Origin: Buttiauxella izardii
Lineage (GTDB): Bacteria; Pseudomonadota; Gammaproteobacteria; Enterobacterales; Enterobacteriaceae
Assembly: GCF_003601925.1 (NCBI RefSeq)
Contig: NZ_QZWH01000006.1
Coordinates: 186,001-250,000 of the forward strand
DNA: 64,000 nucleotides
Direction of reading: 5' to 3'
Of this stretch, positions 1 through 11,356 are shown in pieces. How positions within the stretch are numbered: the stretch's first letter is position 1; each line of letters begins with the position of its first letter. The translations under genes and the position numbers were made by a program. Below the pieces are notes generated by a model. That model saw nothing but the letters and a program-made list of their open reading frames with translations. It had not been told where the DNA came from and searched no databases.

Positions 1-973
1 GCGAAAATTCAGCAGATTGCCAGCCGGAAAACGCGAGCGCATCGGGGAAAAGAGAAGGGTAAAACCAGCCGTCAGAAAACGACCACATCAGCAGCATCGC
101 TATTGCCGCAATGCCTGTCGCGGTCATTAAAAAGCCGATGCCGGAAGCTAGCGGCTGAATATCAACCTGATGGCGTCTACCGGAAAACTTCCCTGACGCG
201 CGGCTGAATAATTTCCACAACGTCCATCCAGTAACGATAAATATTCCCAGTAACACCAGCAATAAAAGCGAGGTCAACATGCCCATTAACACGCGCTGCG
301 GATCGGCGTCGTTCAGCCACTGCCAGGCTAAAACCGCGAGCGTTGGCGGGTTTGCCGGGCCAAGAATAATCGCCACATCTACTACCGAGAGGCTGTAAGC
401 CACGACGGCCATTAATGCCCATTTCAGGCGCGGCAAAAGCTGCGGAACCAACACCCGAACACGACATTGCAGTGGGCCATAACCCAGGCTTTGCGCCACG
501 GTAAGCTGTTGGGAAAGGGTTTGCTGGTTAAGCTGCGAGCTGGCAATCCATAACAAAAACCAGCTCTCTTTGAGTGCCAGTAAAAACCCCAGCCCCACGC
601 CAAATTCATCAAGATGGAAGGAGACACCGCACAATCGCGCCAGCCAGCCATTATCGGCGAATAACAGCAGAAAACCGCTGGCGAAGGCAACATGTGGCAA
701 CGCTAAAAGGAGTGGAAGTTGCGCGGTATAACGCTGCCAGCGCGCACCGGGCCACAAGCCGCAAAGAATCAATAAACAGAATGCCAACGCGCCTGCGACG
801 CTGATAACCGTGGAATTCAGCGTCGCCAGCAGCGCGAGCGGCCATTGGTTGTCAGCCCATAACGCCTGCCAGATTTCTGGCAGCAGCGCTGGTTTTGCCA
901 TCATCATCAAACCCGGCAACAGCGGGGCGAAAACGCAACCCACCGCCAGCCAGGCTAACAAACGACGACTCAT
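1..973 (-). CDS. ynjC: YnjC, ABC transporter permease (N-terminal part, runs off the window)
   Basis: Inner-membrane permease subunit of the YnjBCD ABC importer, whose substrate is not firmly established. An open frame of about 324 codons reads without a stop to the window edge. It starts with MSRRLLAWLAVGCVF and contains several hydrophobic segments (around residues 5-25, 45-70, 85-105, 125-145, 190-205, 230-250, 280-295), typical of a binding-protein-dependent permease; full-length family members are near 510 residues with two permease modules, so the C-terminal part is missing here. Its ATG overlaps the ynjB stop by an ATGA, which implies translational coupling downstream of ynjB. The identity rests on order (xthA-ydjX-ynjB-ynjC as in E. 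coli) and on the membrane profile. Confidence 0.88.
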   Translation of the reverse strand, partial: MSRRLLAWLAVGCVFAPLLPGLMMMAKPALLPEIWQALWADNQWPLALLATLNSTVISVAGALAFCLLILCGLWPGARWQRYTAQLPLLLALPHVAFASGFLLLFADNGWLARLCGVSFHLDEFGVGLGFLLALKESWFLLWIASSQLNQQTLSQQLTVAQSLGYGPLQCRVRVLVPQLLPRLKWALMAVVAYSLSVVDVAIILGPANPPTLAVLAWQWLNDADPQRVLMGMLTSLLLLVLLGIFIVTGWTLWKLFSRASGKFSGRRHQVDIQPLASGIGFLMTATGIAAIAMLLMWSFSDGWFYPSLFPDALAFSGWQSAEFS

Positions 974-2157
974 TTCGCCCCGTAACGTTGCAACCACTCT
1001 TTTTCCAGAGCATCAACCCAGGCAGCGTGCGGTTCGGGCAAATACGGCACCGCTTGCTGGTGGGCCGGTTTTTGCGCGTCGAGTTGTTCTTTTAACGTTG
1101 ACGGCAGCGTGGCGCTATCGAGCACCGTGGCATCGCCCCAGATTGCCGGAGTCGCCTTGCGGATTTGTGCTTCTGGTGACATCAGGAAGTTTGCCAGCAC
1201 CTGCGCGCCAGCCTGCGCATTTGCATTCGCCGGGATCGTCACAAAATGGACGTTGCCCAACATGCCTTGCTCAAAGCCAAAGGCCTGCGCCGTTTTCGGC
1301 AGTTGCTTGCGGTCGATTAAGTTATCGACGTGCGCGGGATTGAACGTCACGGAGAACAGCAACTCGCCATCGGCCAGCATTCTGTCCATACGCGCAGGGG
1401 ATGGCGGGAAGGTTTTGCCCTCGCGCCATAGCAGCGGGTGCAGCTTGTCCAGATAATTCCACAGTGGAGCGGTCACCTGTTGGAACGTTGCAGGATTTGG
1501 TGCGCTGCGCAGCGCTTGCGGATCCGCTGTCAGCACAATCAACAATTGTTCGATAAACGCGGTGCCGGTGAAATCAGGCGGGCGAGGGTAGCTGAGTTTG
1601 CCGGGGTTTTCTTTGGCAAATGCCAGTAATTCTGCGGCATTACGCGGGAATTTCACATCAGGTTGAATCTTACCAATCAACATCAATTGCGCGCTGCCCC
1701 ACGGCGCTTCGGCACCGTCAGTCGGCTGCGAGAAATCTTCGCGCACCGGTTTTTTCTGGTCAACGTAGCGCCAGTTCGGTAGTTCCCACGCCCAGCCTTC
1801 TTTCAGTAATCCGGCTTGTTTGAGCGTGCGGAAGTTCTCGCCGTTCACCCAAAGTAAATCCACGGAACCATTGGTTTTACGCCCGGCAGCCGCTTCGCTT
1901 TGAATGCGTTTTACCGCATCGCTGGCATCAGCCAGGCGCACGACTTTTACCGTCACGCCGTATTGCTGTTTCATCTCGCCCGCTACCCAGTCGAGATAGC
2001 TGTTGACCGCCGGGTCGCCGCCCCAGGCGTTGAAATACACCGTCTGACCTTCGGCCTGCTGGCGCAAAGTTTGCCAGTCGCTGCTGGCCGCAAACGAAGT
2101 TGTGCTGAGCAGTAGTGAGAATAAAACGGTGTAAACCAGGCAAATTAAGCCGCGCAA
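970..2157 (-). CDS. ynjB: YnjB, periplasmic solute-binding protein of the YnjBCD ABC importer
   Basis: Extracytoplasmic substrate-binding protein for the YnjC permease. The N-terminus has a hydrophobic signal sequence ending near TTSFAA-SSDW, followed by an extracellular solute-binding fold of about 370 residues. I chose a TTG start because an AAGGAG ribosome site lies six bases before it. A longer ATG frame beginning at 2187 would put ten extra residues in front of the signal peptide and overlap the end of ydjX, and it has no comparable ribosome site. The product is then 395 residues. The gene lies 10 bases downstream of ydjX and is coupled to ynjC by an ATGA overlap. The substrate is unknown, and the binding pocket cannot be read from sequence alone. 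Confidence 0.87.
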   Translation of the reverse strand: MRGLICLVYTVLFSLLLSTTSFAASSDWQTLRQQAEGQTVYFNAWGGDPAVNSYLDWVAGEMKQQYGVTVKVVRLADASDAVKRIQSEAAAGRKTNGSVDLLWVNGENFRTLKQAGLLKEGWAWELPNWRYVDQKKPVREDFSQPTDGAEAPWGSAQLMLIGKIQPDVKFPRNAAELLAFAKENPGKLSYPRPPDFTGTAFIEQLLIVLTADPQALRSAPNPATFQQVTAPLWNYLDKLHPLLWREGKTFPPSPARMDRMLADGELLFSVTFNPAHVDNLIDRKQLPKTAQAFGFEQGMLGNVHFVTIPANANAQAGAQVLANFLMSPEAQIRKATPAIWGDATVLDSATLPSTLKEQLDAQKPAHQQAVPYLPEPHAAWVDALEKEWLQRYGAK

Positions 2158-2167
2158 GAAAGACTCC

Positions 2168-2821
2168 TTAAAAAAAACGGGCGACAAGCCGACGCGAAAC
2201 CAGCGGCAACAACCCCAGCAAAATAAACATCAGCATCATACCTGGCGAAAGAATATCGCCCAGTGACCGAAGCTGGCTCAGTTCGCGCCCGGCGTTAAGA
2301 TAAACCACAATCGCCGGGAGCATCCCGACAAGGCTAACGGCAAAGTAACGCCAGGTGTTGACCGAAGTCAGACCCATTAGCAAATTGATCAAAAAGAACG
2401 GGAACACGGGCGTCAGGCGCAAAGCAAAAAGATAGTACAAACCTTCGCGTTCCATGCCGCGATTGATGGCCGACATCGGCGTGGCAAAGCGTTTTTGTAC
2501 CCAGTTACGCAGCAGGTAGCGGCTGATTAACATGGCAAAAGTTGCGCCGCTGGTCGCCGCCAGCGCCACCAGAACGGTGCCCTGAATCAAGCCAAATTGC
2601 GAGCCAGCCAGCAGCGTTAACAGCGTGGCGCCGGGAATCGAAAGGGTAGTGACCAGCACATAAATGGCGAAGAACAACACCGCCGTTTGTAGCGGATGTT
2701 GCTGATGCCAGGCGGAGAATTGCGCTTGATAGTGTTGCAGCGCCGCCAGGCTTCCCGGCGGCAAATAGACGATTAGCAGAACGAAAACCACAACCAGCGT
2801 GGCGAACAGTAACTTACGCAT
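2168..2821 (-). CDS. ydjX: YdjX/YdjZ family membrane protein (TVP38/TMEM64, VTT/DedA-like fold)
   Basis: Integral inner-membrane protein of 217 residues. Hydrophobic segments are visible around residues 5-22, 45-65, 75-100, 130-150, 160-180 and 192-210, and the central RLTPVFPFFLINLLMGLT stretch is the conserved TVP38/TMEM64 (SNARE-associated) signature. The molecular role of the family is poorly defined; relatives include DedA-type lipid scramblases. In E. coli two paralogues (ydjX and ydjZ) plus ydjY and ynjA lie between xthA and ynjB. Here one gene occupies the space and is followed directly by ynjB, so it could equally be the ydjZ orthologue. It starts 18 bases after the xthA stop and may be cotranscribed with it. 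Confidence 0.85.
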   Translation of the reverse strand: MRKLLFATLVVVFVLLIVYLPPGSLAALQHYQAQFSAWHQQHPLQTAVLFFAIYVLVTTLSIPGATLLTLLAGSQFGLIQGTVLVALAATSGATFAMLISRYLLRNWVQKRFATPMSAINRGMEREGLYYLFALRLTPVFPFFLINLLMGLTSVNTWRYFAVSLVGMLPAIVVYLNAGRELSQLRSLGDILSPGMMLMFILLGLLPLVSRRLVARFF

Positions 2822-2839
2822 CGGATGTGGTGTTTACCT

Positions 2840-3646
2840 TTAAAGCTTAAATTCTGCCCAAACCGGCGCATGGTCAGAAGGCTTTTCCATGCTACGAATC
2901 TCGTAATCAATGCCGGTTGCGACACAGCGTTCAGCCAGTGGTTGGCTTGCCAGCAGCAAATCGATACGCAGGCCACGGTTGTCATCAAAGCCTTTCGAGC
3001 GGTAATCAAACCATGAGAATTTGTCTTGCGCTTCCGGGTTAGCGTGGCGGAAAGTATCGACCAGGCCCCAGCTAATCAGGCGGTCCATCCACTCACGTTC
3101 TTCCGGCAGGAACGAACACTTGCCGGTGCGCAACCAACGCTTGCGGTTATCTTCACCAATGCCGATGTCCAAATCCGTTGGGCTGATATTCACATCACCC
3201 ATAATCAGCACCGGATTGTCTTTCTTAAGTTCAGTGTCCAGAAAGTTTTGCAGATCCTGGTAGAACTTCATTTTGGCCGGGAATTTGGTCGGATGGTCGC
3301 GGCTTTCGCCCTGCGGGAAGTAACCGTTAATCACCGTAAGGTTGCCTAATGGCGAAGGAATTTCCGCCATAATAAGGCGGCGCTGCGCTTCTTCATCGTC
3401 GCCGGGGAAACCACGACGCACCGAAATCGGCGTCTCTTTTGTTAATAACGCCACACCGTAATGGCCTTTCTGGCCATGATAAAAGACGTTGTAGCCCAGT
3501 TTCGCCACATCTTCGAGCGGGAACATATCATCGTGGACTTTCGTTTCCTGCAAACCGATAACGTCGGGCTGATGCTGTTCAACAATAGCTTGAAGTTGGT
3601 GCGGACGGGCGCGCAGGCCGTTGATATTAAAAGAGACGAATTTCAT
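2840..3646 (-). CDS. xthA: Exonuclease III, AP endonuclease
   Basis: Mg-dependent 3'-5' exonuclease and class II AP endonuclease of base-excision repair, cytosolic. The 268-residue length equals the E. coli protein. Catalytic landmarks are in place: NING near residue 7-10, Glu34 in GLQETK, the GDVNISPTD loop near residue 150 and the terminal [10 protein letters not shown] with His259. The gene is divergent from the ast operon across a 458-base region. E. coli xthA is sigma-S dependent in stationary phase; I cannot point to a convincing sigma-S promoter by eye here. Confidence 0.98.
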   Translation of the reverse strand: MKFVSFNINGLRARPHQLQAIVEQHQPDVIGLQETKVHDDMFPLEDVAKLGYNVFYHGQKGHYGVALLTKETPISVRRGFPGDDEEAQRRLIMAEIPSPLGNLTVINGYFPQGESRDHPTKFPAKMKFYQDLQNFLDTELKKDNPVLIMGDVNISPTDLDIGIGEDNRKRWLRTGKCSFLPEEREWMDRLISWGLVDTFRHANPEAQDKFSWFDYRSKGFDDNRGLRIDLLLASQPLAERCVATGIDYEIRSMEKPSDHAPVWAEFKL

Positions 3647-3781
3647 AAGTCGCTGCCGTGGTTACTTAACAATGTTGCAGGATGTTAGCAGAAAAAGCGC
3701 GGAAGTGCTGCGGCCGGTTTGTCGGATGGCTCTAACGCTTATCCAACCAACGCTTCCCACGTTTAACCCTATACAAAATCT

Positions 3782-3816
3782 GCACCAAAACACGCCGTAC
3801 CGCCCCGTTTTGGTGC
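3782..3816 (+). promoter_or_regulatory. Putative NtrC enhancer region upstream of astC
   Basis: GCACCAAAAC and GTTTTGGTGC form a perfect 10-base inverted repeat separated by 15 bases. The right arm belongs to GCCCCGTTTTGGTGC, which matches the NtrC site pattern GCACCA-N3-TGGTGC at 10 of 12 positions; the left arm supplies a second strong half-site. It lies about 230-260 bases upstream of the transcription start inferred from the sigma-54 promoter, a usual distance for an NtrC enhancer. Binding is inferred, not shown. Confidence 0.6.
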
Positions 3817-4016
3817 GTAAACACTGCGCAAATCCCATCATCGATCACAAATCCAGTATTAAATTTTACCACTGCATAATATTTCTTGTTTTCGTGCGGC
3901 GATCCATACGCCACCGTAAAACTATGCACTATTTATTCACAATAAGTGAATAGCGTAGATTTGTAACTCATTGAATTTCCTTTCTTAACCCTCCGCTATT
4001 CATTTATATCGCTGGC

Positions 4017-4032
4017 TGGCACGAACCCTGCA
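4017..4032 (+). promoter_or_regulatory. Sigma-54 promoter of the ast operon
   Basis: TGGCACGAACCCTGCA carries the invariant GG (-24) and GC (-12) with exactly 10 bases between them and matches the consensus TGGCACRNNNNTTGC closely. The predicted start of transcription is about 12 bases downstream of the GC, giving a leader near 60 bases before astC. This fits nitrogen-limitation control of arginine catabolism known from E. coli. Confidence 0.88.
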
Positions 4033-4104
4033 ATCTACATTTACAGCGCAAACACTCAATTATTTAACATATGAGTAACTTTTAATTTACCCGGAGAGGT
4101 TTCT

Positions 4105-5321
4105 ATGTCGCAGTCTATTACCCGCCAAAATTTCGACGAATGGATGATGCCCGTTTATGCCCCAGCTTCTTTTATTCCGGTGCGCGGTGAAGGGTCGACA
4201 TTGTGGGACCAGCAGGGCAAAGACTATATCGACTTTGCCGGTGGGATTGCGGTGAACGCCCTCGGGCACGCCAACCCGGAATTGCGCCAGGCACTGGAAG
4301 AGCAGGCGGGCAAATTCTGGCATACCGGCAACGGCTACACTAACGAGCCGATTTTGCGTCTGGCAAAACAGCTGATTGATGCCACCTTTGCCGACAAAGT
4401 GTTTTTCTGCAACTCAGGTGCGGAAGCTAACGAAGCTGCGCTAAAACTGGCGCGTAAATACGCTCACGATAACTTTGGCCCAGAGAAAAGCGGCATCGTT
4501 GCCTTCAAGAATGCGTTTCATGGCCGCACGTTATTTACCGTTTCGGCGGGCGGGCAACCGGCTTACTCGCAAGATTTCGCACCGCTGCCACCGCAAATCA
4601 GCCACGCCATTTATAACGATCTGCAATCTGCCAGCGAACTGATTAACGAAAATACCTGCGCGGTAATTGTTGAGCCAATGCAAGGCGAAGGCGGCGTGGT
4701 GCCAGCTGACCCAACCTTCCTGCAAGGTTTGCGCGAACTGTGCGACCGCCATAATGCGGTGCTGATTTTCGACGAAGTGCAAACCGGCGTGGGTCGTACA
4801 GGCGAGTTGTACGCCTACATGCATTACGGCATCACGCCGGACGTGCTTTCCACCGCTAAAGCGTTGGGCGGCGGCTTCCCGATTGGCGCGATGCTGACCA
4901 CCGATAAATTCTCCAAAGTGATGGTCGTCGGCACCCACGGCACCACTTACGGCGGCAATCCATTAGCGGGCGCGGTTGCCGGGCGCGTAATGGAAATTAT
5001 TAATACCCCGGAAGTGCTTAACGGCGTGAAACAGCGTCACCAATGGTTCGTCGAGCGCCTTAACAACATTAACCAGAAGCACCAACTGTTCAGCGAAGTG
5101 CGCGGTTTAGGGCTGTTAATTGGCTGTGTTTTACAGCCGCAATACGGCGGAAAAGCTAAACTTATCTTACAGGCCGCCGCTCAGGAAGGCTTGATGATGC
5201 TTATCGCCGGGGCCAATGTGGTTCGTTTCGCCCCTGCGTTAATCGTCAGCGAAGCGGAAGTGCAAAAAGGGATGGATCGTTTTGAGCGCGCCTGTGAACG
5301 CTTCTTAGCGGGAGAGCAATC

Positions 5322-5325
<4 letters not shown>
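4105..5325 (+). CDS. astC: Succinylornithine transaminase (AST pathway)
   Basis: PLP-dependent class III aminotransferase that converts N2-succinylornithine and 2-oxoglutarate to succinylglutamate semialdehyde and glutamate, step three of arginine succinyltransferase catabolism. Its 406 residues match the E. coli protein, with the N-terminal [13 protein letters not shown], the PLP-phosphate loop [12 protein letters not shown] near 109-120, the [12 protein letters not shown] aspartate region and the Schiff-base lysine in [15 protein letters not shown] (about 252). ATG follows a GGAGAGG ribosome site. It is the first gene of astCADBE and overlaps astA by four bases. The close paralogue ArgD is the main alternative, but operon context decides for AstC. 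Confidence 0.97.
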
Positions 5326-7825
<2,500 letters not shown>

Positions 7826-7827
7826 TC

Positions 7828-9156
7828 ATGAAAGCGCGTGAAGTCAATTTTGATGGACTGGTGGGCCTGACCCACCATTACGCCGGGCTTTCTTTCGGCA
7901 ATGAAGCGTCAACTAAACACCAGTTCCGCGTCTCGAATCCTAAGCTTGCCGCCAAACAAGGCTTGCTGAAGATGAAAGCACTGGCGGATGCGGGTTTTGC
8001 GCAGGGCGTGATCCCGCCGCAAGAACGGCCGAATGTTCCTTTATTGCGCCAGCTTGGGTTTAGTGGCAGCGACGAGCAGGTTGTTGAGCGCGCGGCAAAA
8101 CAAGCACCACAACTGCTTTCGGCGGTCAGTTCGGCTTCATCTATGTGGGTGGCGAATGCGGCGACGGTTTGCCCTTCGGCGGACAGCCTTGACGGCAAAA
8201 CTCACTTCACGGTGGCGAATCTTAACAACAAATTCCACCGGGCCAGTGAAGCGCCAACCACCGAAAACTTACTGCGCGCTATTTTCCGCGACCAGCAGGT
8301 TTTCTCGGTACATGGCGCATTGCCGCAGGTGGCGATGTTTGGTGATGAAGGCGCGGCAAACCATAACCGCCTCGGCGGTGCTTATGGCGAGCCATCCACA
8401 CAACTGTTTATTTACGGGCGCGAAGAGGCGAAAGCGGGGCTGGTTCCGGCGCGTTATCCCGCTCGCCAGACATTAGAAGCCAGCCAGGCCGTGGCGCGAC
8501 TTAACCAGGTCAACCCGGATTTGCTGGTGTTTGCGCAGCAAAACCCGACGGTTATCGACCAGGGCGTTTTCCATAATGACGTGATTGCGGTGTCCAACCG
8601 CCAGGTGCTGTTCTGCCACGAGCAGGCGTTTCTCCATCAACATGATCTTTATGCGCAACTGCGTGAAAAAGTTTCTGGTTTTACTGCCATTGAAGTGCCT
8701 GCGGATAAAGTGAGCGTCGCGGATGCCGTCGGAACCTATTTGTTTAACAGCCAGTTACTGAGCCGTGAAGATGGTAGTATGACGCTGGTCTTGCCCGAAG
8801 AGTCACGCCAGCACGCGGGAGTCTGGCGCTATCTCAATGAAGTTTTGGCGGCGGATAACCCAATCAGCGATTTGCAGGTGTACGACCTGCGAGAAAGTAT
8901 GGCGAACGGCGGCGGCCCGGCGTGTTTACGCTTGCGCGTGGTGCTCAACGAAGCAGAACAAAAAGCGGTAAACCCGGCAGTGATGATGAACGATAAGTTG
9001 TTCATCACGCTCAATAATTGGGTGGATCGTTGGTATCGCGACCAGTTAACTCAGGCTGATTTAGCCGACCCACAACTGTTGCGCGAAGGGCGCGAGGCGC
9101 TCGATGAACTAACGCATATACTAGACTTAGGTTCTGTTTATCCGTTTCAACGCTAA
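7828..9156 (+). CDS. astB: N-succinylarginine dihydrolase
   Basis: Guanidino-group modifying enzyme that converts succinylarginine to succinylornithine, CO2 and two ammonia, so it releases most of the nitrogen of the pathway. At 442 residues it is slightly shorter than the E. coli enzyme (447). The N-terminal [21 protein letters not shown] block and the catalytic cysteine in [13 protein letters not shown] near the C-terminus are present, as is [10 protein letters not shown] with a conserved histidine. ATG follows GAGAGGAAT. It is the fourth gene of the operon. Confidence 0.97.
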   Translation: MKAREVNFDGLVGLTHHYAGLSFGNEASTKHQFRVSNPKLAAKQGLLKMKALADAGFAQGVIPPQERPNVPLLRQLGFSGSDEQVVERAAKQAPQLLSAVSSASSMWVANAATVCPSADSLDGKTHFTVANLNNKFHRASEAPTTENLLRAIFRDQQVFSVHGALPQVAMFGDEGAANHNRLGGAYGEPSTQLFIYGREEAKAGLVPARYPARQTLEASQAVARLNQVNPDLLVFAQQNPTVIDQGVFHNDVIAVSNRQVLFCHEQAFLHQHDLYAQLREKVSGFTAIEVPADKVSVADAVGTYLFNSQLLSREDGSMTLVLPEESRQHAGVWRYLNEVLAADNPISDLQVYDLRESMANGGGPACLRLRVVLNEAEQKAVNPAVMMNDKLFITLNNWVDRWYRDQLTQADLADPQLLREGREALDELTHILDLGSVYPFQR

Positions 9157-9190
9157 GAGCCTGCTTCGGCAGGCTGTATCTGGAGGCTCA

Positions 9191-10156
9191 ATGTTGGATT
9201 TTTTGGCGCAAACCCTGGCGGGTAAAGTGCCAACGCAGACCGCAGGGAAAAATCGTCATCTTCGCTGGCAGTGGTGGGACGAGGGGATTTTGACGCTCAC
9301 GCCCCCGCAAACTGTTGAAAAGACGCTGGTGTTGTCGGCTGGCGTCCACGGTAACGAAACCGCACCGGTAGAAATTCTGGCGCAGCTGGTGGATAGCCTG
9401 CTGGCCGGAGAGTTTAAGTTAGAGTGGCGAGTGCTGGTGATTCTCGGCAATCCGGCGGCATTGCGTAGCAATCAACGTTACCAGCATAGCGACATGAACC
9501 GCATGTTTAGCGGCGGCTGGCAGCAATTCCCGGAAAGCATTGAAACTCAGCGTGCCTGTCGTCTGGAGCACGCGCTGGATTTGTTCCTCGCAGAAAGCGA
9601 AGAGACGGTTTGCTGGCATCTCGATATGCACACCGCGATTCGGAGTTCGTACCATCCGCGCTTTGGCGTTTTACCTTCACGCCCGACGCCCTACGATGAG
9701 AGTTTCCTCTCGTGGCTCGGTTGCGCGGGCTTACAGGCGCTGGTGTTCCATCAATCGCCAGGCGGCACTTTTACCCATTTCAGCAGTGAACATTTCAATG
9801 CGTTGAGTTGCACGCTGGAATTAGGCAAAGCGCAGCCCTTTGGCGAGAACGATCTCAGCCAGTTTGAACAAACTAAGCAGGCGTTGCAGGCTTTACTGAG
9901 CGGCGAAACTGCGCCGCAAGCGCAAGGTGAACCGCTGCGTTACAAAGTCGCGCAACAAATCACGCGCCTTAGCGATGATTTTGTGTTGCATATGTCGGCT
10001 CAAACGCAGAACTTCACCGCCTTCCCGAAAGACACATTATTAGCGGAAGACGGGGATACGCGTTATGTGGTGAAAGAAGACGTCGAATATGTGTTATTCC
10101 CGAATCCTAATGTCGCGACAGGTTTGCGTGCGGGATTAATGCTGCGAGAAATATAA
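9191..10156 (+). CDS. astE: Succinylglutamate desuccinylase
   Basis: Zinc carboxypeptidase-like (M14/AstE) enzyme that hydrolyses N-succinylglutamate to glutamate and succinate, the last AST step. In 321 residues the zinc ligands are visible: His53 and Glu56 in [13 protein letters not shown], and the later histidine in [10 protein letters not shown]. The ATG follows TGGAGGCTCA, 34 bases after the astB stop. An imperfect terminator-like hairpin follows the gene. The product, glutamate, is also the product of the neighbouring hut genes. Confidence 0.97.
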   Translation: MLDFLAQTLAGKVPTQTAGKNRHLRWQWWDEGILTLTPPQTVEKTLVLSAGVHGNETAPVEILAQLVDSLLAGEFKLEWRVLVILGNPAALRSNQRYQHSDMNRMFSGGWQQFPESIETQRACRLEHALDLFLAESEETVCWHLDMHTAIRSSYHPRFGVLPSRPTPYDESFLSWLGCAGLQALVFHQSPGGTFTHFSSEHFNALSCTLELGKAQPFGENDLSQFEQTKQALQALLSGETAPQAQGEPLRYKVAQQITRLSDDFVLHMSAQTQNFTAFPKDTLLAEDGDTRYVVKEDVEYVLFPNPNVATGLRAGLMLREI

Positions 10157-10465
10157 TATCCGCTGGCCTCAGAAGTTGAGGCCAATAAATAATCACCATG
10201 CAAACAACAATATACAGATAAATCTTAATCAGCGGCTTTATCCCGTCGGCGTCTTACTATATACTCTCTACATAATTCCTTTAAAATCATCGCGTTGTTA
10301 TATCTTGTTGCAATTATCCTACGCTTTATCCTTATTCTCTTCATAATTGCTGCAAATTTGTTTTTTCCCCTTTCAATGCTTTACCGATGCGCACTATTCC
10401 TTGACGCTTAACCCCGTACACTTAATTTCGTCAACGCGGCAAACCCTGTCGTAATTATAAAATTA
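10157..10465. promoter_or_regulatory. astE-spy intergenic region with candidate envelope-stress sites
   Basis: AT-rich stretch without a supported gene. At 10164-10184 TGGCCTCA/TGAGGCCA forms an 8-base stem with a 5-base loop just after astE, but no T-run follows, so it is at best a weak terminator or a 3'-end stabiliser. E. coli spy is activated by BaeR and CpxR. Two stretches resemble the BaeR consensus TTTTTCTCCATDATTGGC: 10334-10351 (13 of 18 matches) and 10362-10379 (about 12 of 18). I could not assign a clear -10/-35 pair for spy. Confidence 0.4.
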
Positions 10466-10588
10466 TTGCCCTAGAGATTTTCTGTTATAGCAAGGCGGCG
10501 AGCAGAAGAGGCCTGGGAGCTTAGTGAACTAAGTGACCAGACGATGATGTGAAGCCAACGATGCTAGAGCAGAAAAGATGACGGGCAA
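10466..10588 (+). repeat. ERIC (IRU) element in the spy leader
   Basis: 123-base imperfect palindrome bounded by TTGCCC and GGGCAA. It has the ERIC layout of AGCAAGGCGGC near the left end, a central dyad GGGAGCTTAGTGAACTAAGTG and a GCCAACG...GATGACGGGC right end. It diverges from the standard core (CCCCAGGAGCTTAC...GTAAGTGACTGGGG), which suggests an old copy. It ends 15 bases before the spy ATG, leaving only the GAGGAA ribosome site between them, so any upstream spy transcript carries it as structured leader RNA. Confidence 0.85.
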
Positions 10589-10603
10589 AAGAGGAAATAC
10601 AAC

Positions 10604-11092
10604 ATGCGTAAACTAACTGCTCTATTTGTTGCTTCAACTCTGGCTCTGGGCGCGGCGAACCTGGCTCATGCAGCTGACACCACCACGACCACAGCGGCAA
10701 AAACCGACGCGCCGATGATGCACCATAAAGGCATGCGCGGCGGCCATCACGATATGATGTTTAAAGATTTGAATTTGACGGATGCGCAGAAACAGCAAGT
10801 GCGCGACATCATGAAAGAGCAGCGCGGTAAAATGGAGCGCCCATCAGTAGAAGAACGCCGTGCGGCCCATAACATTATCGCCAGCGACAGCTTCGATAAA
10901 GCCAAAGCCCAGGCGCAAGTGGATAAAATGGCCGAGCAGAACAAAGCTCGCATGATGGCTCATATGGAAACGCAGAATAAGATCTACAACATTCTGACGC
11001 CTGAGCAGAAAAAACAATTTAATGCCAATTTTGAGAAGCGTCTGACAGAACGTCCTCAGCATGAAGGTAAAATGCCTGCTGATCAGGAATAA
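10604..11092 (+). CDS. spy: Spy, periplasmic ATP-independent chaperone
   Basis: Small periplasmic chaperone of the Spy/CpxP family, induced by envelope stress and known to suppress aggregation. A 23-residue signal peptide (MRKLTALFV...AHA) precedes a Thr-rich and His/Met-rich segment, then the helical LTxxQ-type domain: LNLTDAQKQQVRDIMKEQ near 56-73 and its second repeat ILTPEQKKQFN near 132-142. At 162 residues it matches the usual size. It sits between the ast operon and the hut locus, flanked on both sides by ERIC elements, and ends in a strong terminator. Paralogue CpxP is excluded by the gene neighbourhood. Confidence 0.95.
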   Translation: MRKLTALFVASTLALGAANLAHAADTTTTTAAKTDAPMMHHKGMRGGHHDMMFKDLNLTDAQKQQVRDIMKEQRGKMERPSVEERRAAHNIIASDSFDKAKAQAQVDKMAEQNKARMMAHMETQNKIYNILTPEQKKQFNANFEKRLTERPQHEGKMPADQE

Positions 11093-11108
11093 CTGATCGA
11101 CTGACTTA

Positions 11109-11169
11109 AGACCGCCGGTCCTGTCCACAAAGCGTTATCGTTGTGGACAGGACCGGCGGTTTTCTTTTT
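11109..11169 (+). terminator. Strong intrinsic terminator of spy
   Basis: ACCGCCGGTCCTGTCCACAA pairs perfectly over 20 bases with its complement across a 10-base loop, followed by TTTCTTTTT. This is an unusually long perfect stem. The T-run merges into the terminal repeat of the adjacent ERIC element. Confidence 0.93.
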
Positions 11170-11294
11170 ACCCGTCATACTTCGAGCTGCAGGTGTGTTG
11201 GCTGCACTCACAAACCCCAGTCACTTACTTTAGTAAGCTCCTGGGGATTTGCTCCCTTGCCGCCTTCCTGCAACTCGAATTATTTAGGGTAAAA
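11166..11294 (-). repeat. ERIC (IRU) element between spy and hutG
   Basis: 129-base element with perfect 8-base terminal inverted repeats TTTTACCC/GGGTAAAA and the canonical core TTACTTTAGTAAGCTCCTGG, in inverse orientation to the copy upstream of spy. Its left end overlaps the T-run of the spy terminator. Confidence 0.93.
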
Positions 11295-11356
11295 TGTTGT
11301 TGATATTCGGGTTTTGTAGGGGGGATAAGCCGCAGGCGTCATCCACCAGTTTTCGC

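Larger units (their letters stand above)
3647..4104. promoter_or_regulatory. xthA-astC divergent control region
   Basis: This gene-free stretch holds the ast control signals listed separately: an NtrC-like site with a perfect 10-base inverted repeat and a sigma-54 promoter. It also contains a TATTCAC/GTGAATA dyad with 7-base arms (3934-3952) that partly resembles an ArgR box. E. coli astC is activated by NtrC and superinduced by ArgR, so ArgR is the natural candidate, but the WWWW core of the ArgR consensus is poorly matched. Short open frames inside the region have no ribosome sites and are not called. Confidence 0.6.

Noticed and set aside
3781-3797. Left arm alone as a complete NtrC site
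   Set aside because: Only one half (GCACCA) fits; the other half matches at one of six positions.
3732-3929. 65-codon minus-strand frame in the xthA-astC spacer
   Set aside because: It covers the NtrC-like repeat, lacks a ribosome site and has no recognisable product.
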